The translations under genes were made by a program, and so were the position numbers. From Lysobacterales bacterium (GTDB lineage Bacteria; Pseudomonadota; Gammaproteobacteria; Xanthomonadales; SZUA-36): a stretch of 64,000 nucleotides of DNA. Location of the stretch: positions 1 to 64,000 of the forward strand of contig JAKITM010000004.1 in the NCBI GenBank assembly GCA_021648045.1, given 5' to 3'. The notes under the pieces are model-generated. The model did not search any database and had not been told where the DNA came from. It saw only the letters and a program-made list of their open reading frames with translations. Each line of letters starts with the position of its first letter. Position 1 is the stretch's first letter. Shown here one piece after another: positions 29,584 to 38,631 of this stretch.

Positions 29584-30048
29584 CTACTGCTTACCCGTAT
29601 GCCCGAAACCACCTTCACCCCTGTGACTGGTGTCGAACTCAGTGACAACTTCCCATTTTGCCTGAACTACCGGGACAAATACAAGCTGGGCAATACGCTC
29701 ACCCACCTCAATAGTGAATGGTTTAGTGCCACGATTCCAGCAGGAAACAAATAACTGCCCCTGGTAGTCGCTGTCGATCAAACCCACCAAATTGCCTAAG
29801 ACGATGCCATGTTTATGCCCTAATCCGGATCGCGGCAAAATTATAGCGGCCAGTTGCAGGTCTGCTACATGGATTGCCAGTCCGGTGGGAATCAGCGTAG
29901 TTTCTCCCGGTGCCAGCAGCAGGGCTGCACTCACACAGGCGCGCAAGTCCATCCCGGCAGAGCCACTAGTGGCATACTCCGGCAGTGCAATTTCTGCACC
30001 AATGCGCGGGTCTATTATTTTTAATTGTATTTGATTCAAGACTAACAT
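29584..30048 (-). CDS. dut: Deoxyuridine 5'-triphosphate nucleotidohydrolase (dUTPase)
   Basis: Hydrolyses dUTP to dUMP, keeping uracil out of DNA and feeding thymidylate synthesis. All five trimeric-dUTPase motifs are visible in the 154 residues: [43 protein letters not shown], and the C-terminal [10 protein letters not shown]. It is 14 bp upstream of the algC-type gene on the same strand and divergent from radC. The coaBC gene that often lies between radC and dut is not present. Confidence 0.97.
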   Translation of the reverse strand: MLVLNQIQLKIIDPRIGAEIALPEYATSGSAGMDLRACVSAALLLAPGETTLIPTGLAIHVADLQLAAIILPRSGLGHKHGIVLGNLVGLIDSDYQGQLFVSCWNRGTKPFTIEVGERIAQLVFVPVVQAKWEVVTEFDTSHRGEGGFGHTGKQ

Positions 30049-30170
30049 CCCTGTTCTGCAACCTACCTGATTTAAAGATTATAGACTACATACCAGCACG
30101 ATGATTGCCCCCTTTGCCTGCAACCACAAATTTCCGACAATTAACACCATCAAAACACAGGCAAAAACCA

Positions 30171-30845
30171 ATGAGTATTAAAGACTGGCCAGAGCAACTA
30201 CAACCACGCGAAAAACTATTGGCTTCAGGGGCGGCTTCTCTTTCCGATGCTGAACTATTAGCCATCTTCCTACGCACCGGTCTTGCCGGTGTTAGTGCAC
30301 TAGAGCTTGCCAGCGAGATGCTCGATAGCCTGGGGGGTTTGCGACCCTTGTTTAACAGTAATGAATCCCGACTTACCCGCATTCGCGGCATTGGCCCGGC
30401 AAAGTTTGCCCAATTATCAGCTATTACCGAACTCAACCAGCGCTACCTTAAAGAACAACTACAACGCAAAGCTGCCTTATCCGACCCCGAAAACACTCGC
30501 AACTACCTAATTAGTCTGCTGCGTGACCGCCGACGTGAAGTTTTCATTGCCCTTTATCTAGATAACCGCCACCGGGTTATTTGCCATGAGGAACTTTTTA
30601 AGGGCACCATCGACGGGGCTGCGGTTTACCCGCGGGTAGTGGCCGAACACGCGCTTAGACACAATGCTGCAGCTATCATTGTTGCCCACAACCACCCATC
30701 GGGGGTATCTGAACCCAGTAGCGCAGATGAGGCCATTACCCGCCGCCTACGCGATGCTCTGGCCTTGCTGGACATCCGTTTGCTGGATCATTTTGTGATT
30801 GGTGACGGCAGACCGGTGTCATTAGCGGAGCGCGGGATTTTATAA
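30171..30845 (+). CDS. radC: RadC/YeeS family JAB-domain protein
   Basis: A 224-residue protein with an N-terminal helix-hairpin-helix part ([32 protein letters not shown]) and a C-terminal JAB/MPN metal-binding domain with HNHPSG and the closing [10 protein letters not shown]. RadC was once linked to DNA repair, but its biochemical role is unsettled. I start at ATG 30171 ([17 protein letters not shown]), the family N-terminus; the frame is open 22 codons further upstream without family similarity. Confidence 0.94.
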   Translation: MSIKDWPEQLQPREKLLASGAASLSDAELLAIFLRTGLAGVSALELASEMLDSLGGLRPLFNSNESRLTRIRGIGPAKFAQLSAITELNQRYLKEQLQRKAALSDPENTRNYLISLLRDRRREVFIALYLDNRHRVICHEELFKGTIDGAAVYPRVVAEHALRHNAAAIIVAHNHPSGVSEPSSADEAITRRLRDALALLDIRLLDHFVIGDGRPVSLAERGIL

Positions 30846-30967
30846 GCAATTTATAAGCGACTTATGCGGCAAAAATCGATTATAATGAGCGCTTATTCGC
30901 CGCAGCCGGCAAAAGTTGTAGATTCTCGCAGATATCTCAGTTTTATCAACAATATTATTGAAATTTC

Positions 30968-30996
30968 TTGCATTCAACTGCAATATCGGTTATAAA
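30968..30996 (+). promoter_or_regulatory. Sigma-70-type promoter of rpmB-rpmG
   Basis: TTGCAT at 30968-30973 and TATAAA at 30991-30996 are separated by 17 bp, an almost ideal sigma-70 arrangement. Transcription would start near 31003, about 45 bp before the rpmB start codon. Confidence 0.7.
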
Positions 30997-31048
30997 GTGC
31001 GGCTCGTTTTTACTTTTTTCAGATTTAATTTTTTGTAAGGAAATTCCG

Positions 31049-31285
31049 ATGGCCAGAGTATGCCAGGTAACAGGTAAGCGCCCCGCAACGGGCAACAATG
31101 TATCCCACGCTAACAATAGAACCCGGCGTCGGTTTCTCCCTAACCTTCAAAGCCACCGCTTTTGGGTAGAGTCTGAGAAGCGTTGGGTTAAACTGCGTAT
31201 TACTACTAAAGGTTTGCGTATTATCGACAAGAAAGGCATTGATGCCGTGCTTGTAGATCTGCGTTCCCGCGGTGAAAAGTTCTAA
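31049..31285 (+). CDS. rpmB: 50S ribosomal protein L28
   Basis: A 78-residue ribosomal protein of the large subunit. It starts [20 protein letters not shown] and continues with [19 protein letters not shown], the standard L28 sequence. The ATG at 31049 is preceded by AAGGAA at a normal distance. The frame is open another 27 codons upstream, but that stretch overlaps the promoter and is not coding. rpmG follows after 27 bp, the usual pair. Confidence 0.98.
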   Translation: MARVCQVTGKRPATGNNVSHANNRTRRRFLPNLQSHRFWVESEKRWVKLRITTKGLRIIDKKGIDAVLVDLRSRGEKF

Positions 31286-31312
31286 ATTCCGGTTAATTAG
31301 GAGAATACAATT

Positions 31313-31468
31313 ATGCGTGATAAAATTAAATTAGTGTCTTCAGCCGGTACCGGTCATTATTACACTACCGACAAAAACAAAAAGAACACCCCTGAAAAGA
31401 TGGAATACAAAAAATACGACCCACGGGTGCGTAAGCATGTCATCTATAAGGAAGCCAAAATCAAGTAA
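31313..31468 (+). CDS. rpmG: 50S ribosomal protein L33
   Basis: A 51-residue protein: [20 protein letters not shown] then [20 protein letters not shown] and [11 protein letters not shown]. It is the L33 form without the paired zinc-binding cysteines. AGGAG lies about 8 bp before the ATG. It is cotranscribed with rpmB and followed directly by a terminator. Confidence 0.98.
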   Translation: MRDKIKLVSSAGTGHYYTTDKNKKNTPEKMEYKKYDPRVRKHVIYKEAKIK

Positions 31469-31501
31469 ATCTAGCTTGATGGTTTACCGCTGTTCTAAAA
31501 A

Positions 31502-31528
31502 AACCTGCCGACTGGCGGGTTTTTTTAT
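31502..31528 (+). terminator. Rho-independent terminator of rpmB-rpmG
   Basis: AACCTGCC, loop GACT, GGCGGGTT: an 8-bp stem with one G-T pair, followed by TTTTT. It lies about 35 bp after the rpmG stop. Confidence 0.85.
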
Positions 31529-31563
31529 AGCCGTTGCATCTACAATCAGCGAGCGATCCTCCA

Positions 31564-32376
31564 ATGCCTGAGCTGCCGGAAGTTGAAACTACCTGCCGCG
31601 GTATCCGTCCACACCTGCTGGGCCAAACCATCAGCGCCGTGGAAGTCCGTCAGCCAAAATTACGCTGGCCAATACCTGCCGAGTTAAGCACCGCCACAGG
31701 CCAGACCATTCATGCGGTTACTCGGCGGGGTAAGTACCTGCTGATCAAAACCGATACCGGTACTATTCTCATCCACCTAGGCATGTCCGGCAGCCTGCGG
31801 TTGGTTGATAATCACCAACAGCCAGAAAAACATGACCATATCGATATCGCCCTCAGCAGTGGCAAACTTCTGCGCTTGCACGACCCACGCCGTTTTGGTG
31901 CAGTGCTCTGGTGGACTGAAAAAATAGAAACCCACCCACTGCTCAGCAAGCTAGGGCCGGAGCCACTAGAGACCGCCTTCGATGATGACCACCTATGGCG
32001 ACAGTCGCGCGGTCGTAAACAAGCGGTTAAGGCATTCATAATGAATGGGCATATCGTTGTTGGTGTCGGCAATATCTATGCTTCAGAATCACTATTCCGC
32101 GCCGGTATTTTGCCGCAACGACAGGCCGGTAGGATTTCCCGACAACGCTACCAACGCCTCAGCCAAACCATTCGCGAAGTGCTGGCAGAAGCCATTGCTC
32201 AGGGCGGCACCACCTTGCAGGATTTCAGTAACAGCGATGGCCAACCCGGTTACTTTGCTCAGGAATTACTGGTTTACGGGCGCGAAGGCCAGGATTGTGT
32301 GGCCTGTTCGGCAAAAATTAAAATAAAAGTTATTGGCCAGCGGGCCAGTTTTTATTGTTCAAAATGCCAAACCTGA
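31564..32376 (+). CDS. mutM: Formamidopyrimidine-DNA glycosylase (Fpg)
   Basis: Removes 8-oxoguanine and formamidopyrimidines and nicks the abasic site. The mature N-terminus PELPEVET supplies the catalytic Pro and Glu, so the start is ATG 31564, not the upstream ATG at 31534. The beta-turn lysine lies in TRRGKYLLI, the helix-two-turn-helix ends in MNGHIVVGVGNIYASE, and the C-terminal zinc finger is CVACSAKIKIK...FYCSKCQ with four cysteines. At 270 residues it has normal length. It lies between rpmG and hemB on the same strand. Confidence 0.97.
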   Translation: MPELPEVETTCRGIRPHLLGQTISAVEVRQPKLRWPIPAELSTATGQTIHAVTRRGKYLLIKTDTGTILIHLGMSGSLRLVDNHQQPEKHDHIDIALSSGKLLRLHDPRRFGAVLWWTEKIETHPLLSKLGPEPLETAFDDDHLWRQSRGRKQAVKAFIMNGHIVVGVGNIYASESLFRAGILPQRQAGRISRQRYQRLSQTIREVLAEAIAQGGTTLQDFSNSDGQPGYFAQELLVYGREGQDCVACSAKIKIKVIGQRASFYCSKCQT

Positions 32377-32431
32377 GTTAATTATTGTTCATATAGCGAC
32401 AAACACGCAGCGGCAAACTAAAATACTCTGA

Positions 32432-33460
<1,029 letters not shown>

Positions 33461-33467
33461 TTAGTAC

Positions 33468-34301
33468 TTGGAAGCGCTGCATCTAGCCCTTTTCGGCAAC
33501 CCGGTAGCACATAGCCTGTCGCCGGCAATCCATCAGGCTTTTGCCGATCAATGCGGGCTAAAGCTCGACTACGAACTGATTCTTGCCACTGAGGAAAACT
33601 TTTCAGAGCAGTTAGAGCAGTTACGATCAAGCGGTGCTCGCGGCTGCAATATTACCGTGCCGTTAAAAGTCCCGGCACACAATATAGCCGATACATTGTC
33701 AACTGCCGCTGCCACTGCTGGTGCCGCCAATACTTTAGTTTTCCAGCAACATGGGGTTTTTGCGGATAACACCGATGGTCTCGGTTGGCTGAAAGATCTT
33801 GACCGTACAGATACAAGCATCAAGGGTAAGTCTGTTGCAATTATTGGAGCCGGCGGTGCGGCAGCCGGTATCACTCCGGTTATTCTTGCGCAATCTCCAG
33901 ATACACTGGTTATCGCCAACCGTAGCCCGGAGAAAGCCGCCGACTTACTTCGGCAGCAACTAAACCCAAACTTTCGTAGTGTTAGTCTGAAACAACTGCA
34001 CCAACCAGACCTGCCAAAGTTTGACTTGCTGGTGAACGCCACTTCCATCGGCCATCAGGGCAAACACCCAGAGTTATTCCCGGAGTTATTTAACCCCGAT
34101 GCCCTTTTGTATGACCTCAATTACGGCACGGCTGCTGAACCACTAAAAACCTGGTGTAACAACAATGGTATCCGCTACCGTGATGGTCTTGGAATGCTGG
34201 TAGAACAAGCCGCATTGGCGTTTACTTTATGGACAGGTAAGTCGCCTGAAACTCAGGCCGTGCTGAGTGACCTGCGATCAAAGCTTCGCCAGAAAAATTG
34301 A
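33468..34301 (+). CDS. aroE: Shikimate dehydrogenase (NADP+)
   Basis: Reduces 3-dehydroshikimate in aromatic amino acid synthesis. HSLSPAIHQAFADQ binds shikimate, Lys67 in NITVPLK and Asp103 in DNTDG are the catalytic pair, GAGGAAAGI is the nucleotide loop, and NRSPEKA with the following basic residue fits NADP. The start is TTG at 33468 (MEALHLALFGNPVAHSLSP), 7 bp after the hemB stop, with AGGAC upstream. In many relatives aroE follows hemF; here it is paired with hemB. Confidence 0.95.
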   Translation: MEALHLALFGNPVAHSLSPAIHQAFADQCGLKLDYELILATEENFSEQLEQLRSSGARGCNITVPLKVPAHNIADTLSTAAATAGAANTLVFQQHGVFADNTDGLGWLKDLDRTDTSIKGKSVAIIGAGGAAAGITPVILAQSPDTLVIANRSPEKAADLLRQQLNPNFRSVSLKQLHQPDLPKFDLLVNATSIGHQGKHPELFPELFNPDALLYDLNYGTAAEPLKTWCNNNGIRYRDGLGMLVEQAALAFTLWTGKSPETQAVLSDLRSKLRQKN

Positions 34302-34326
34302 ATTTGGTGGGCAGCAGCCAGCTAAA

Positions 34327-35517
34327 TCACCACAAGCCCAGATCAGCCAGTAGCCCAACATGCGCACTGAGTGCGGCGGACTTGGGGAAAGGGTGGGAAA
34401 GCTTACGCGAGCCGCCGCTCCAGACCATCGGAAATGCAGGATATGAAAGATCCCAGTGATGCCCGTGCAGCAAGGGCATCTCGACCCGATTTGCCAAGGG
34501 CACATTAGCTTGCGCCCGGGTAAGCTGCATATCGTTTTCCGCTGAGTGGGTCAGCAAGGACAAACTGTCTTTAAGTTGGAACCAGGGCACGCTCAGGGGT
34601 GACTCGCAGCCAGCAAAAGTGAAAAACGGGATACCAAGGTTATCTAGAGTTGTGCTGTGCGCCTTCCAAAAAGCCTCCCGTGCAGCAGTCTGCAGTGCTG
34701 CAAAGCACGCACCCGGTCGGGCTTCTTCGGACCGGCGCAGGGGCTTGTAATTGCCCGCAAGGGGTACCATCCCGACCAAATGCAGCAAAGTTTGCAGTTG
34801 TTTGTGATCACTGACCTCGACCATAGACAACAGCTCGGTCGGCGCGCTATCGGCAGCATATGCACCACCATTGGCACCCGCCCAACTGACCACCGCCACA
34901 ACGCGCTCAGCCAGTTTTGGGTAATTCACCAAAAATGCGGTGATATCGGGCATGCCTTTGGAATAACCCATGAGCACAATCTTTCCGGCTACCGGCTGGC
35001 GTTGCACTTTGGGGATCAATCTGCCACCGGAGTCCAAGCCAATACCTTCTTCTATCGCACGCACAATATCGACAGAGTTGGCATCAGGTGGCGCAAGTGG
35101 ATGCACATCAGCGCGCAAAAAACGAATGCCAGTCTGGGCTGCAACTGTCTCCATCGCGGGCACAAAGGCGCGTACCGGCAGCATTCCATTGAGCATGCCC
35201 GGTACGAACAAAAAAGTCACATCGGTTTTAACCCGTTTCAGAGGTGCATCGTAGAGCGGCACATCAAAGTCGTGGCCACTTAAAAAGCGCCGTAGTAATG
35301 CCTCGCGCGGTTCCTTTTTTGCCCGTCGCCCTGACGCACCCATGGCTTTTTTGTTTTGTTCCGCTGCCGTCAAAAATCGACTGGTCCAGCGCATTCTGCA
35401 ATATTCCTGAAGGTCCGGTTGTTGCCATGGCGAAGTGTGCTCAGCGATCAGCTTACGCACCAGTTTTTGTGCCTTCAGCGCTTCATCCGCGCAAAGTGCT
35501 TCTGTGATTTTGGACAT
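34327..35517 (-). CDS. Alpha/beta-hydrolase-fold protein of unknown substrate
   Basis: A 396-residue protein whose middle part has the alpha/beta-hydrolase signs: FLFVPGMLNGMLP as the oxyanion strand-loop, GYSKGMPD as the nucleophile elbow, and LLHGHHWDLSYPAF with a candidate catalytic histidine near the C-terminus. The first 100 residues are helical and charged (AAEQNKKAMGASGRRAKK). No signal peptide is seen, so it is probably cytoplasmic. It resembles esterase- or depolymerase-like proteins, but I cannot assign a substrate. It converges with aroE. Confidence 0.75.
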   Translation of the reverse strand: MSKITEALCADEALKAQKLVRKLIAEHTSPWQQPDLQEYCRMRWTSRFLTAAEQNKKAMGASGRRAKKEPREALLRRFLSGHDFDVPLYDAPLKRVKTDVTFLFVPGMLNGMLPVRAFVPAMETVAAQTGIRFLRADVHPLAPPDANSVDIVRAIEEGIGLDSGGRLIPKVQRQPVAGKIVLMGYSKGMPDITAFLVNYPKLAERVVAVVSWAGANGGAYAADSAPTELLSMVEVSDHKQLQTLLHLVGMVPLAGNYKPLRRSEEARPGACFAALQTAAREAFWKAHSTTLDNLGIPFFTFAGCESPLSVPWFQLKDSLSLLTHSAENDMQLTRAQANVPLANRVEMPLLHGHHWDLSYPAFPMVWSGGSRKLSHPFPKSAALSAHVGLLADLGLW

Positions 35518-35646
35518 AAACTCACCTCTAGCTTTGGCTAATGGAACCTGCCTCTGATACCGGAATAATATTCATAAAACCACCACAGCCGGTAATTTTT
35601 TGGTGTTTTTTTTGAAAAATGAACTCTGAAATAATTGCTCTGAAAA

Positions 35647-35844
35647 CTAACTGACCTTACCCTGACGCTTGCGAATCATACCACCAATGGCACCGCCAAA
35701 AGCCGCTCCGGCTGCGTAGGTAAAATAGTTGTTCAAACCGCCGTCGTGATAGCCCATCTGCTGAGAGATAAAGGCCCCGGCAATGCCAGCGAAAAACCCA
35801 ATAACAGCGTACTTTAACGCAAGGTTAGGAGAATCTTTCGACAT
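35647..35844 (-). CDS. Small glycine-rich membrane protein, unknown function
   Basis: A 65-residue protein with two hydrophobic, glycine/alanine-rich segments (YAVIGFFAGIAGAFISQQ and YFTYAAGAAFGGAIGGMI) and a basic end RKRQGKVS. AGGAAAT precedes the ATG. It looks like a real small membrane protein of the glycine-zipper sort, but no family is recognised. Confidence 0.6.
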   Translation of the reverse strand: MSKDSPNLALKYAVIGFFAGIAGAFISQQMGYHDGGLNNYFTYAAGAAFGGAIGGMIRKRQGKVS

Positions 35845-36028
35845 TATTATTTCCTTTTACCTATTGAATAAATTAATATTCGTTAGTACAACATTAGATT
35901 TCCCAGAGGAAAAACTCACTTCATAATCATAGCATATAGTTACCTTTTTATAACCGCGTTTGATGAAGTGTTCTATACTGCACGCTCCACCCACTATCCG
36001 AAAAAACTACCGCCATTTGCGTGTACCA

Positions 36029-36124
36029 ATGAATATATTTAATGTTCACGGCATCAAATATATCAGTCATCTGCTTATGTTGACTATTCTGTTTATGTCA
36101 CACACGCCTGCCATATCCGCCTGA
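36029..36124 (+). other. 31-codon signal-peptide-like short frame ending inside a hairpin
   Basis: ATG at 36029 opens a 31-residue frame ending LLMLTILFMSHTPAISA, which looks like a complete Sec signal peptide with cleavage site and then a stop at 36122-36124, just inside the left arm of the 23-bp hairpin. It may be the stump of a secreted-protein gene cut by the hairpin sequence, a leader peptide, or chance. Confidence 0.3.
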
Positions 36125-36170
36125 AACAAAGATCTGCTTGATCCAGGTCAAGCAGATCTTTGTTTCAGGC
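36119..36170 (+). promoter_or_regulatory. Perfect 23-bp inverted repeat containing an FNR/Anr-type box
   Basis: Arms at 36119-36141 and 36148-36170 are perfect complements around a 6-base loop TCCAGG. The centre reads TTGATCCAGGTCAA, which fits the FNR/Anr/Dnr consensus TTGAT-N4-(A/G)TCAA. The box centre lies about 95 bp before the start codon at 36240; an Anr site at -41.5 would put the transcript start near 36186. No T-tract follows the right arm, so it is a poor terminator. Confidence 0.6.
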
Positions 36171-36239
36171 ACATAAAGCAGAACTTATTTATCTTCTAAC
36201 GGTCTGATTGTTCGAGTAGCAGGAGAAATTTTCTACCTT

Positions 36240-36704
36240 ATGAAACAACGAGCCACACAATTTAAGACTTTAAAACCCTGGCGACGGTACATCGGCCTGT
36301 TTTTGTCTATTGTATGGCTTTCCGTGCTGGCTCAATCTTGTGTGATGGCTGCTTCGATCGACCCGGCCGATTCCGGTTATTCCGATTCGAGGACTACTCA
36401 AACAATCCATATCGAGCACAACACTGATACCGCTAGGACATGCCAAAGCCCTGCATTCGACTGCCAAGACTGTAATTGTCTTACAGGCCAAATGTGTTCT
36501 CAATCGATTGCTGTTGTTAGCTTGGATAGCGCCGCAGCATTTGAACTAAAAACCCATGCTGAAAAGCTTGAGGTATTAACCTCAAATACCACACACCTTG
36601 TCAAAAGCCATTTTGACCTTAAGGCTTTTTTACAGGCCACATCTCCCGAGAGTTTCCCCCCCGGGCCTGCCATTATTGACCTATATCAATCCTATCTGAT
36701 TTGA
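36240..36704 (+). CDS. Exported cysteine-containing protein, first gene of a metal-type cluster
   Basis: A 154-residue protein with an N-terminal membrane/signal helix (YIGLFLSIVWLSVLAQSCVM) after a basic start. The exported part carries a compact cysteine group (CQSPAFDCQDCNCLTGQMC) and a hydrophobic end PPGPAIIDLYQSYLI. The layout resembles DUF2946/CopL-like proteins of copper-resistance loci, but the assignment is tentative. It is followed by DUF2933, DUF5676 and YHS genes, which favours a metal-related role, and lies behind the FNR-like box. Confidence 0.65.
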   Translation: MKQRATQFKTLKPWRRYIGLFLSIVWLSVLAQSCVMAASIDPADSGYSDSRTTQTIHIEHNTDTARTCQSPAFDCQDCNCLTGQMCSQSIAVVSLDSAAAFELKTHAEKLEVLTSNTTHLVKSHFDLKAFLQATSPESFPPGPAIIDLYQSYLI

Positions 36705-36781
36705 AACCCTCCTGATCTGACGAATTTTTTGGTTACCCGATTACCCGGATAACTACAGTCACTATTTGGAGGAACAAAATT

Positions 36782-36940
36782 ATGGATTGGTTAATTGGTA
36801 ATGCTTTTATTATTTTAATTTTGCTGGCATGTGTCGGAATGCACTTTTTCGGACACGGGCATGGCAAATCCCACGGCTCCCATAAACACAAGCCTGTCGT
36901 TAGTAAACAGTCTGATGACAACATTAAAAGGAGGATGTGA
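36782..36940 (+). CDS. Small His-rich membrane protein, DUF2933-like
   Basis: A 52-residue protein: one membrane helix (NAFIILILLACVGMHFF) followed by a histidine-rich tail (GHGHGKSHGSHKHK) that could bind metal ions. TTGGAGGA lies at a good distance before the ATG. The TGA is 3 bp from the next start codon, so it is translated from the same message as the DUF5676 gene. DUF2933 proteins of this size are commonly found with YHS proteins and copper ATPases. Confidence 0.75.
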   Translation: MDWLIGNAFIILILLACVGMHFFGHGHGKSHGSHKHKPVVSKQSDDNIKRRM

Positions 36941-36943
36941 ATC

Positions 36944-37222
36944 ATGTTGAACTGGAAAATTATATCTTGGTCACTCGGTTTAACCACTGCAGTGTCTTTT
37001 ATTATTTGCGTCACTTGGGGACTGCTTACACCACAGGCTGTGCACATGCACGCATTTCTTGAAATGGTATTACCGGGATTCAAATGGTTGACATGGTGGA
37101 GTTTCCTGCTTGGTTTGATTGAAAGCTTTCTGTGGGGTTTTTACATCGGAATAGTCTATGTTCCGATTTACAACTTCGTACATAAACGCTGGGGCGATGA
37201 CGCCCGAGGAGCAATGCAATGA
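36944..37222 (+). CDS. DUF5676 family membrane protein
   Basis: A 92-residue protein with two or three membrane helices (IISWSLGLTTAVSFIICVTW and WSFLLGLIESFLWGFYIGIV) and VPIYNFVHKRW at the end, the typical DUF5676 sequence. AGGAGGATG precedes the start. Its stop overlaps the YHS gene start as ATGA. The function is unknown, but the family recurs next to YHS and DUF2933 genes in heavy-metal loci. Confidence 0.8.
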   Translation: MLNWKIISWSLGLTTAVSFIICVTWGLLTPQAVHMHAFLEMVLPGFKWLTWWSFLLGLIESFLWGFYIGIVYVPIYNFVHKRWGDDARGAMQ

Positions 37223-37425
37223 AAAGAGCGAGTCATGAGAGAAGTTATAAAGACCCTGTTTGTGGAATGGAAGTGAGCTATCTAACCGCCGCTGATACCA
37301 GCGAACACGAGGGCAAAACTTACTATTTTTGTGCCCAATCATGTCGCCAGGCATTCGATGCGGAGCCACAACAGTACCTTCACCAACACCGCCAACATGG
37401 TATGCCGCCTGGTCACTCAGAATAA
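37219..37425 (+). CDS. YHS domain protein (metal-binding)
   Basis: A 68-residue protein with DPVCGMEV at residues 12-19 and the closing YYFCAQSCRQAFDAEPQQYL, the full YHS pattern with its cysteine ligands. The tail is His-rich (HQHRQHGMPPGH). Such domains occur at the N-terminus of copper ATPases and as stand-alone proteins in metal loci. It overlaps DUF5676 (ATGA) upstream and the DUF998 gene (TAATG) downstream. Confidence 0.88.
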   Translation: MKRASHERSYKDPVCGMEVSYLTAADTSEHEGKTYYFCAQSCRQAFDAEPQQYLHQHRQHGMPPGHSE

Positions 37426-38072
37426 TGCAACGCTATCTCGGACTGATCGCCCTAGTCGGGCTTAGTACATTTCTGCTGTCAATCTCAGTGCTGCACATAC
37501 TCAGCGCTGAGATAAACTGGGTAGATGATTATGTCAGCTATCTGGCGAATGAGCCGCAGGGCTGGTTATTCGGTTTTGGTGCTTTTGTGCATGGCCTGGG
37601 TAACTTGGCACTGGCTTTTGGATTGCGGGCAGTGCTACAGCCCGGGCGCTTACGCGACTGGGCAGTCAGCCTGTTTGCAGCAGCCGCGGTTGGTATTTTG
37701 CTAACCGCGATATTTCCGATTGACCCCATTGGCGCAGCGATCACACTAAGTGGGCGAATTCACAGAACTCTGGCCAGCGGCGCATTTGTGCTCGAACTTA
37801 TATCCTTTTTTATATTTTCAGTAGCCTTTGCCCGGGATCGCAATCACCATTGGCAGCAACAAAAATACATTTCATTGTCACTCGCAATTATTTCAGCGCT
37901 GGCTGTGGTGTGGTTCCTGCTTGCCGAAGATAACGGCGTGATGCTGGGTTTGGCGGAACGGGCAGCACTGGGCGTTTTTATGCTCTGGGAAATCTGGATC
38001 ATCATCCAGCTAATCCGGCCGCTAAACCAACAAAACACCGACAGCATAGACCTTGCGCTGGAACAAACATAA
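37425..38072 (+). CDS. DUF998 family membrane protein
   Basis: A 215-residue protein with about six membrane helices, beginning MQRYLGLIALVGLSTFLLSI. The conserved stretch VSYLANEPQGWLFGFGAFVHGLGNL, the IFPIDPIG turn and SGRIHRTLASGAF fit DUF998. I start it at ATG 37425, whose first base is the last base of the YHS stop codon; the frame runs further upstream inside the YHS gene but is not family-like. The function is unknown; here it seems to be the last gene of the metal-type cluster. Confidence 0.85.
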   Translation: MQRYLGLIALVGLSTFLLSISVLHILSAEINWVDDYVSYLANEPQGWLFGFGAFVHGLGNLALAFGLRAVLQPGRLRDWAVSLFAAAAVGILLTAIFPIDPIGAAITLSGRIHRTLASGAFVLELISFFIFSVAFARDRNHHWQQQKYISLSLAIISALAVVWFLLAEDNGVMLGLAERAALGVFMLWEIWIIIQLIRPLNQQNTDSIDLALEQT

Positions 38073-38113
38073 GGGGGCTATATTCGTATTGAAAGATGCC
38101 GAATCACAGCTAC

Positions 38114-38605
38114 TCAAGGGGTAGAGGTGCGAATTTGGGCCAACGATTTTAACGCGAGCAACAAACCCTGGCTGATCATCAGCACAGCAAACAGTGGAAT
38201 TAATGATTTAAGTAGCCACACCAGCGGCAAGCCGCCCGCTTCACGCGAACCTTCAAACACGGCCCAGGAAGCAGCTACATAATTCCAGCTAATGACTAAT
38301 ATAAAGATGGCGAAAGGCAGTAGAAAAACCAGACTACCCAAAAAATTAACCCAGGCTTTATGGCGGAGACTGGCATTGCGATAAAAAATATCCACGCGCA
38401 CATGCCCGTCTTCAGAAAGCGTCCAGGCTGCCGCCAGCATAAATACCATGGCATGCAAGTATGTGGCAGCTTCCTGCGCCGCTATCGAGCCAGCATTAAA
38501 TACATAGCGACCAAGCACAATGAGAAAAATCAACAGCACCATTGCTAGCACGAGCCAAGCAACACTACGGCCAATTTTGTTAATTATGCTGGCTAAAATC
38601 TCCAT
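38114..38605 (-). CDS. dctQ: TRAP transporter small permease (DctQ), orphan
   Basis: A 163-residue protein with four membrane helices in the TRAP small-subunit layout: SVAWLVLAMVLLIFLIVLGRYVF, then AQEAATYLHAMVFMLAAAWTLSEDGHVRVDIFY, which is the diagnostic block. DctQ normally works only with a large DctM permease and a DctP binding protein. Neither is next to it here: the neighbours are a DUF998 gene and a DUF2782 gene. The partners must be elsewhere in the genome or lost. Confidence 0.85.
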   Translation of the reverse strand: MEILASIINKIGRSVAWLVLAMVLLIFLIVLGRYVFNAGSIAAQEAATYLHAMVFMLAAAWTLSEDGHVRVDIFYRNASLRHKAWVNFLGSLVFLLPFAIFILVISWNYVAASWAVFEGSREAGGLPLVWLLKSLIPLFAVLMISQGLLLALKSLAQIRTSTP

Positions 38606-38631
38606 TCCTACAGTGACACGCTAGAGGGCAA

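Larger units (their letters stand above)
35845..36239. other. 395-bp intergenic region
   Basis: This AT-rich gap separates the small membrane protein (minus) from the metal-type cluster (plus). It contains the 31-codon signal-peptide-like frame and the perfect hairpin listed separately. Apart from these I see no gene or RNA. Confidence 0.6.

Noticed and set aside
34657..35283. Plus-strand frame of 208 codons opposite the alpha/beta hydrolase
   Set aside because: The opposite strand encodes a protein with a coherent hydrolase fold; this frame has no family features or ribosome site.
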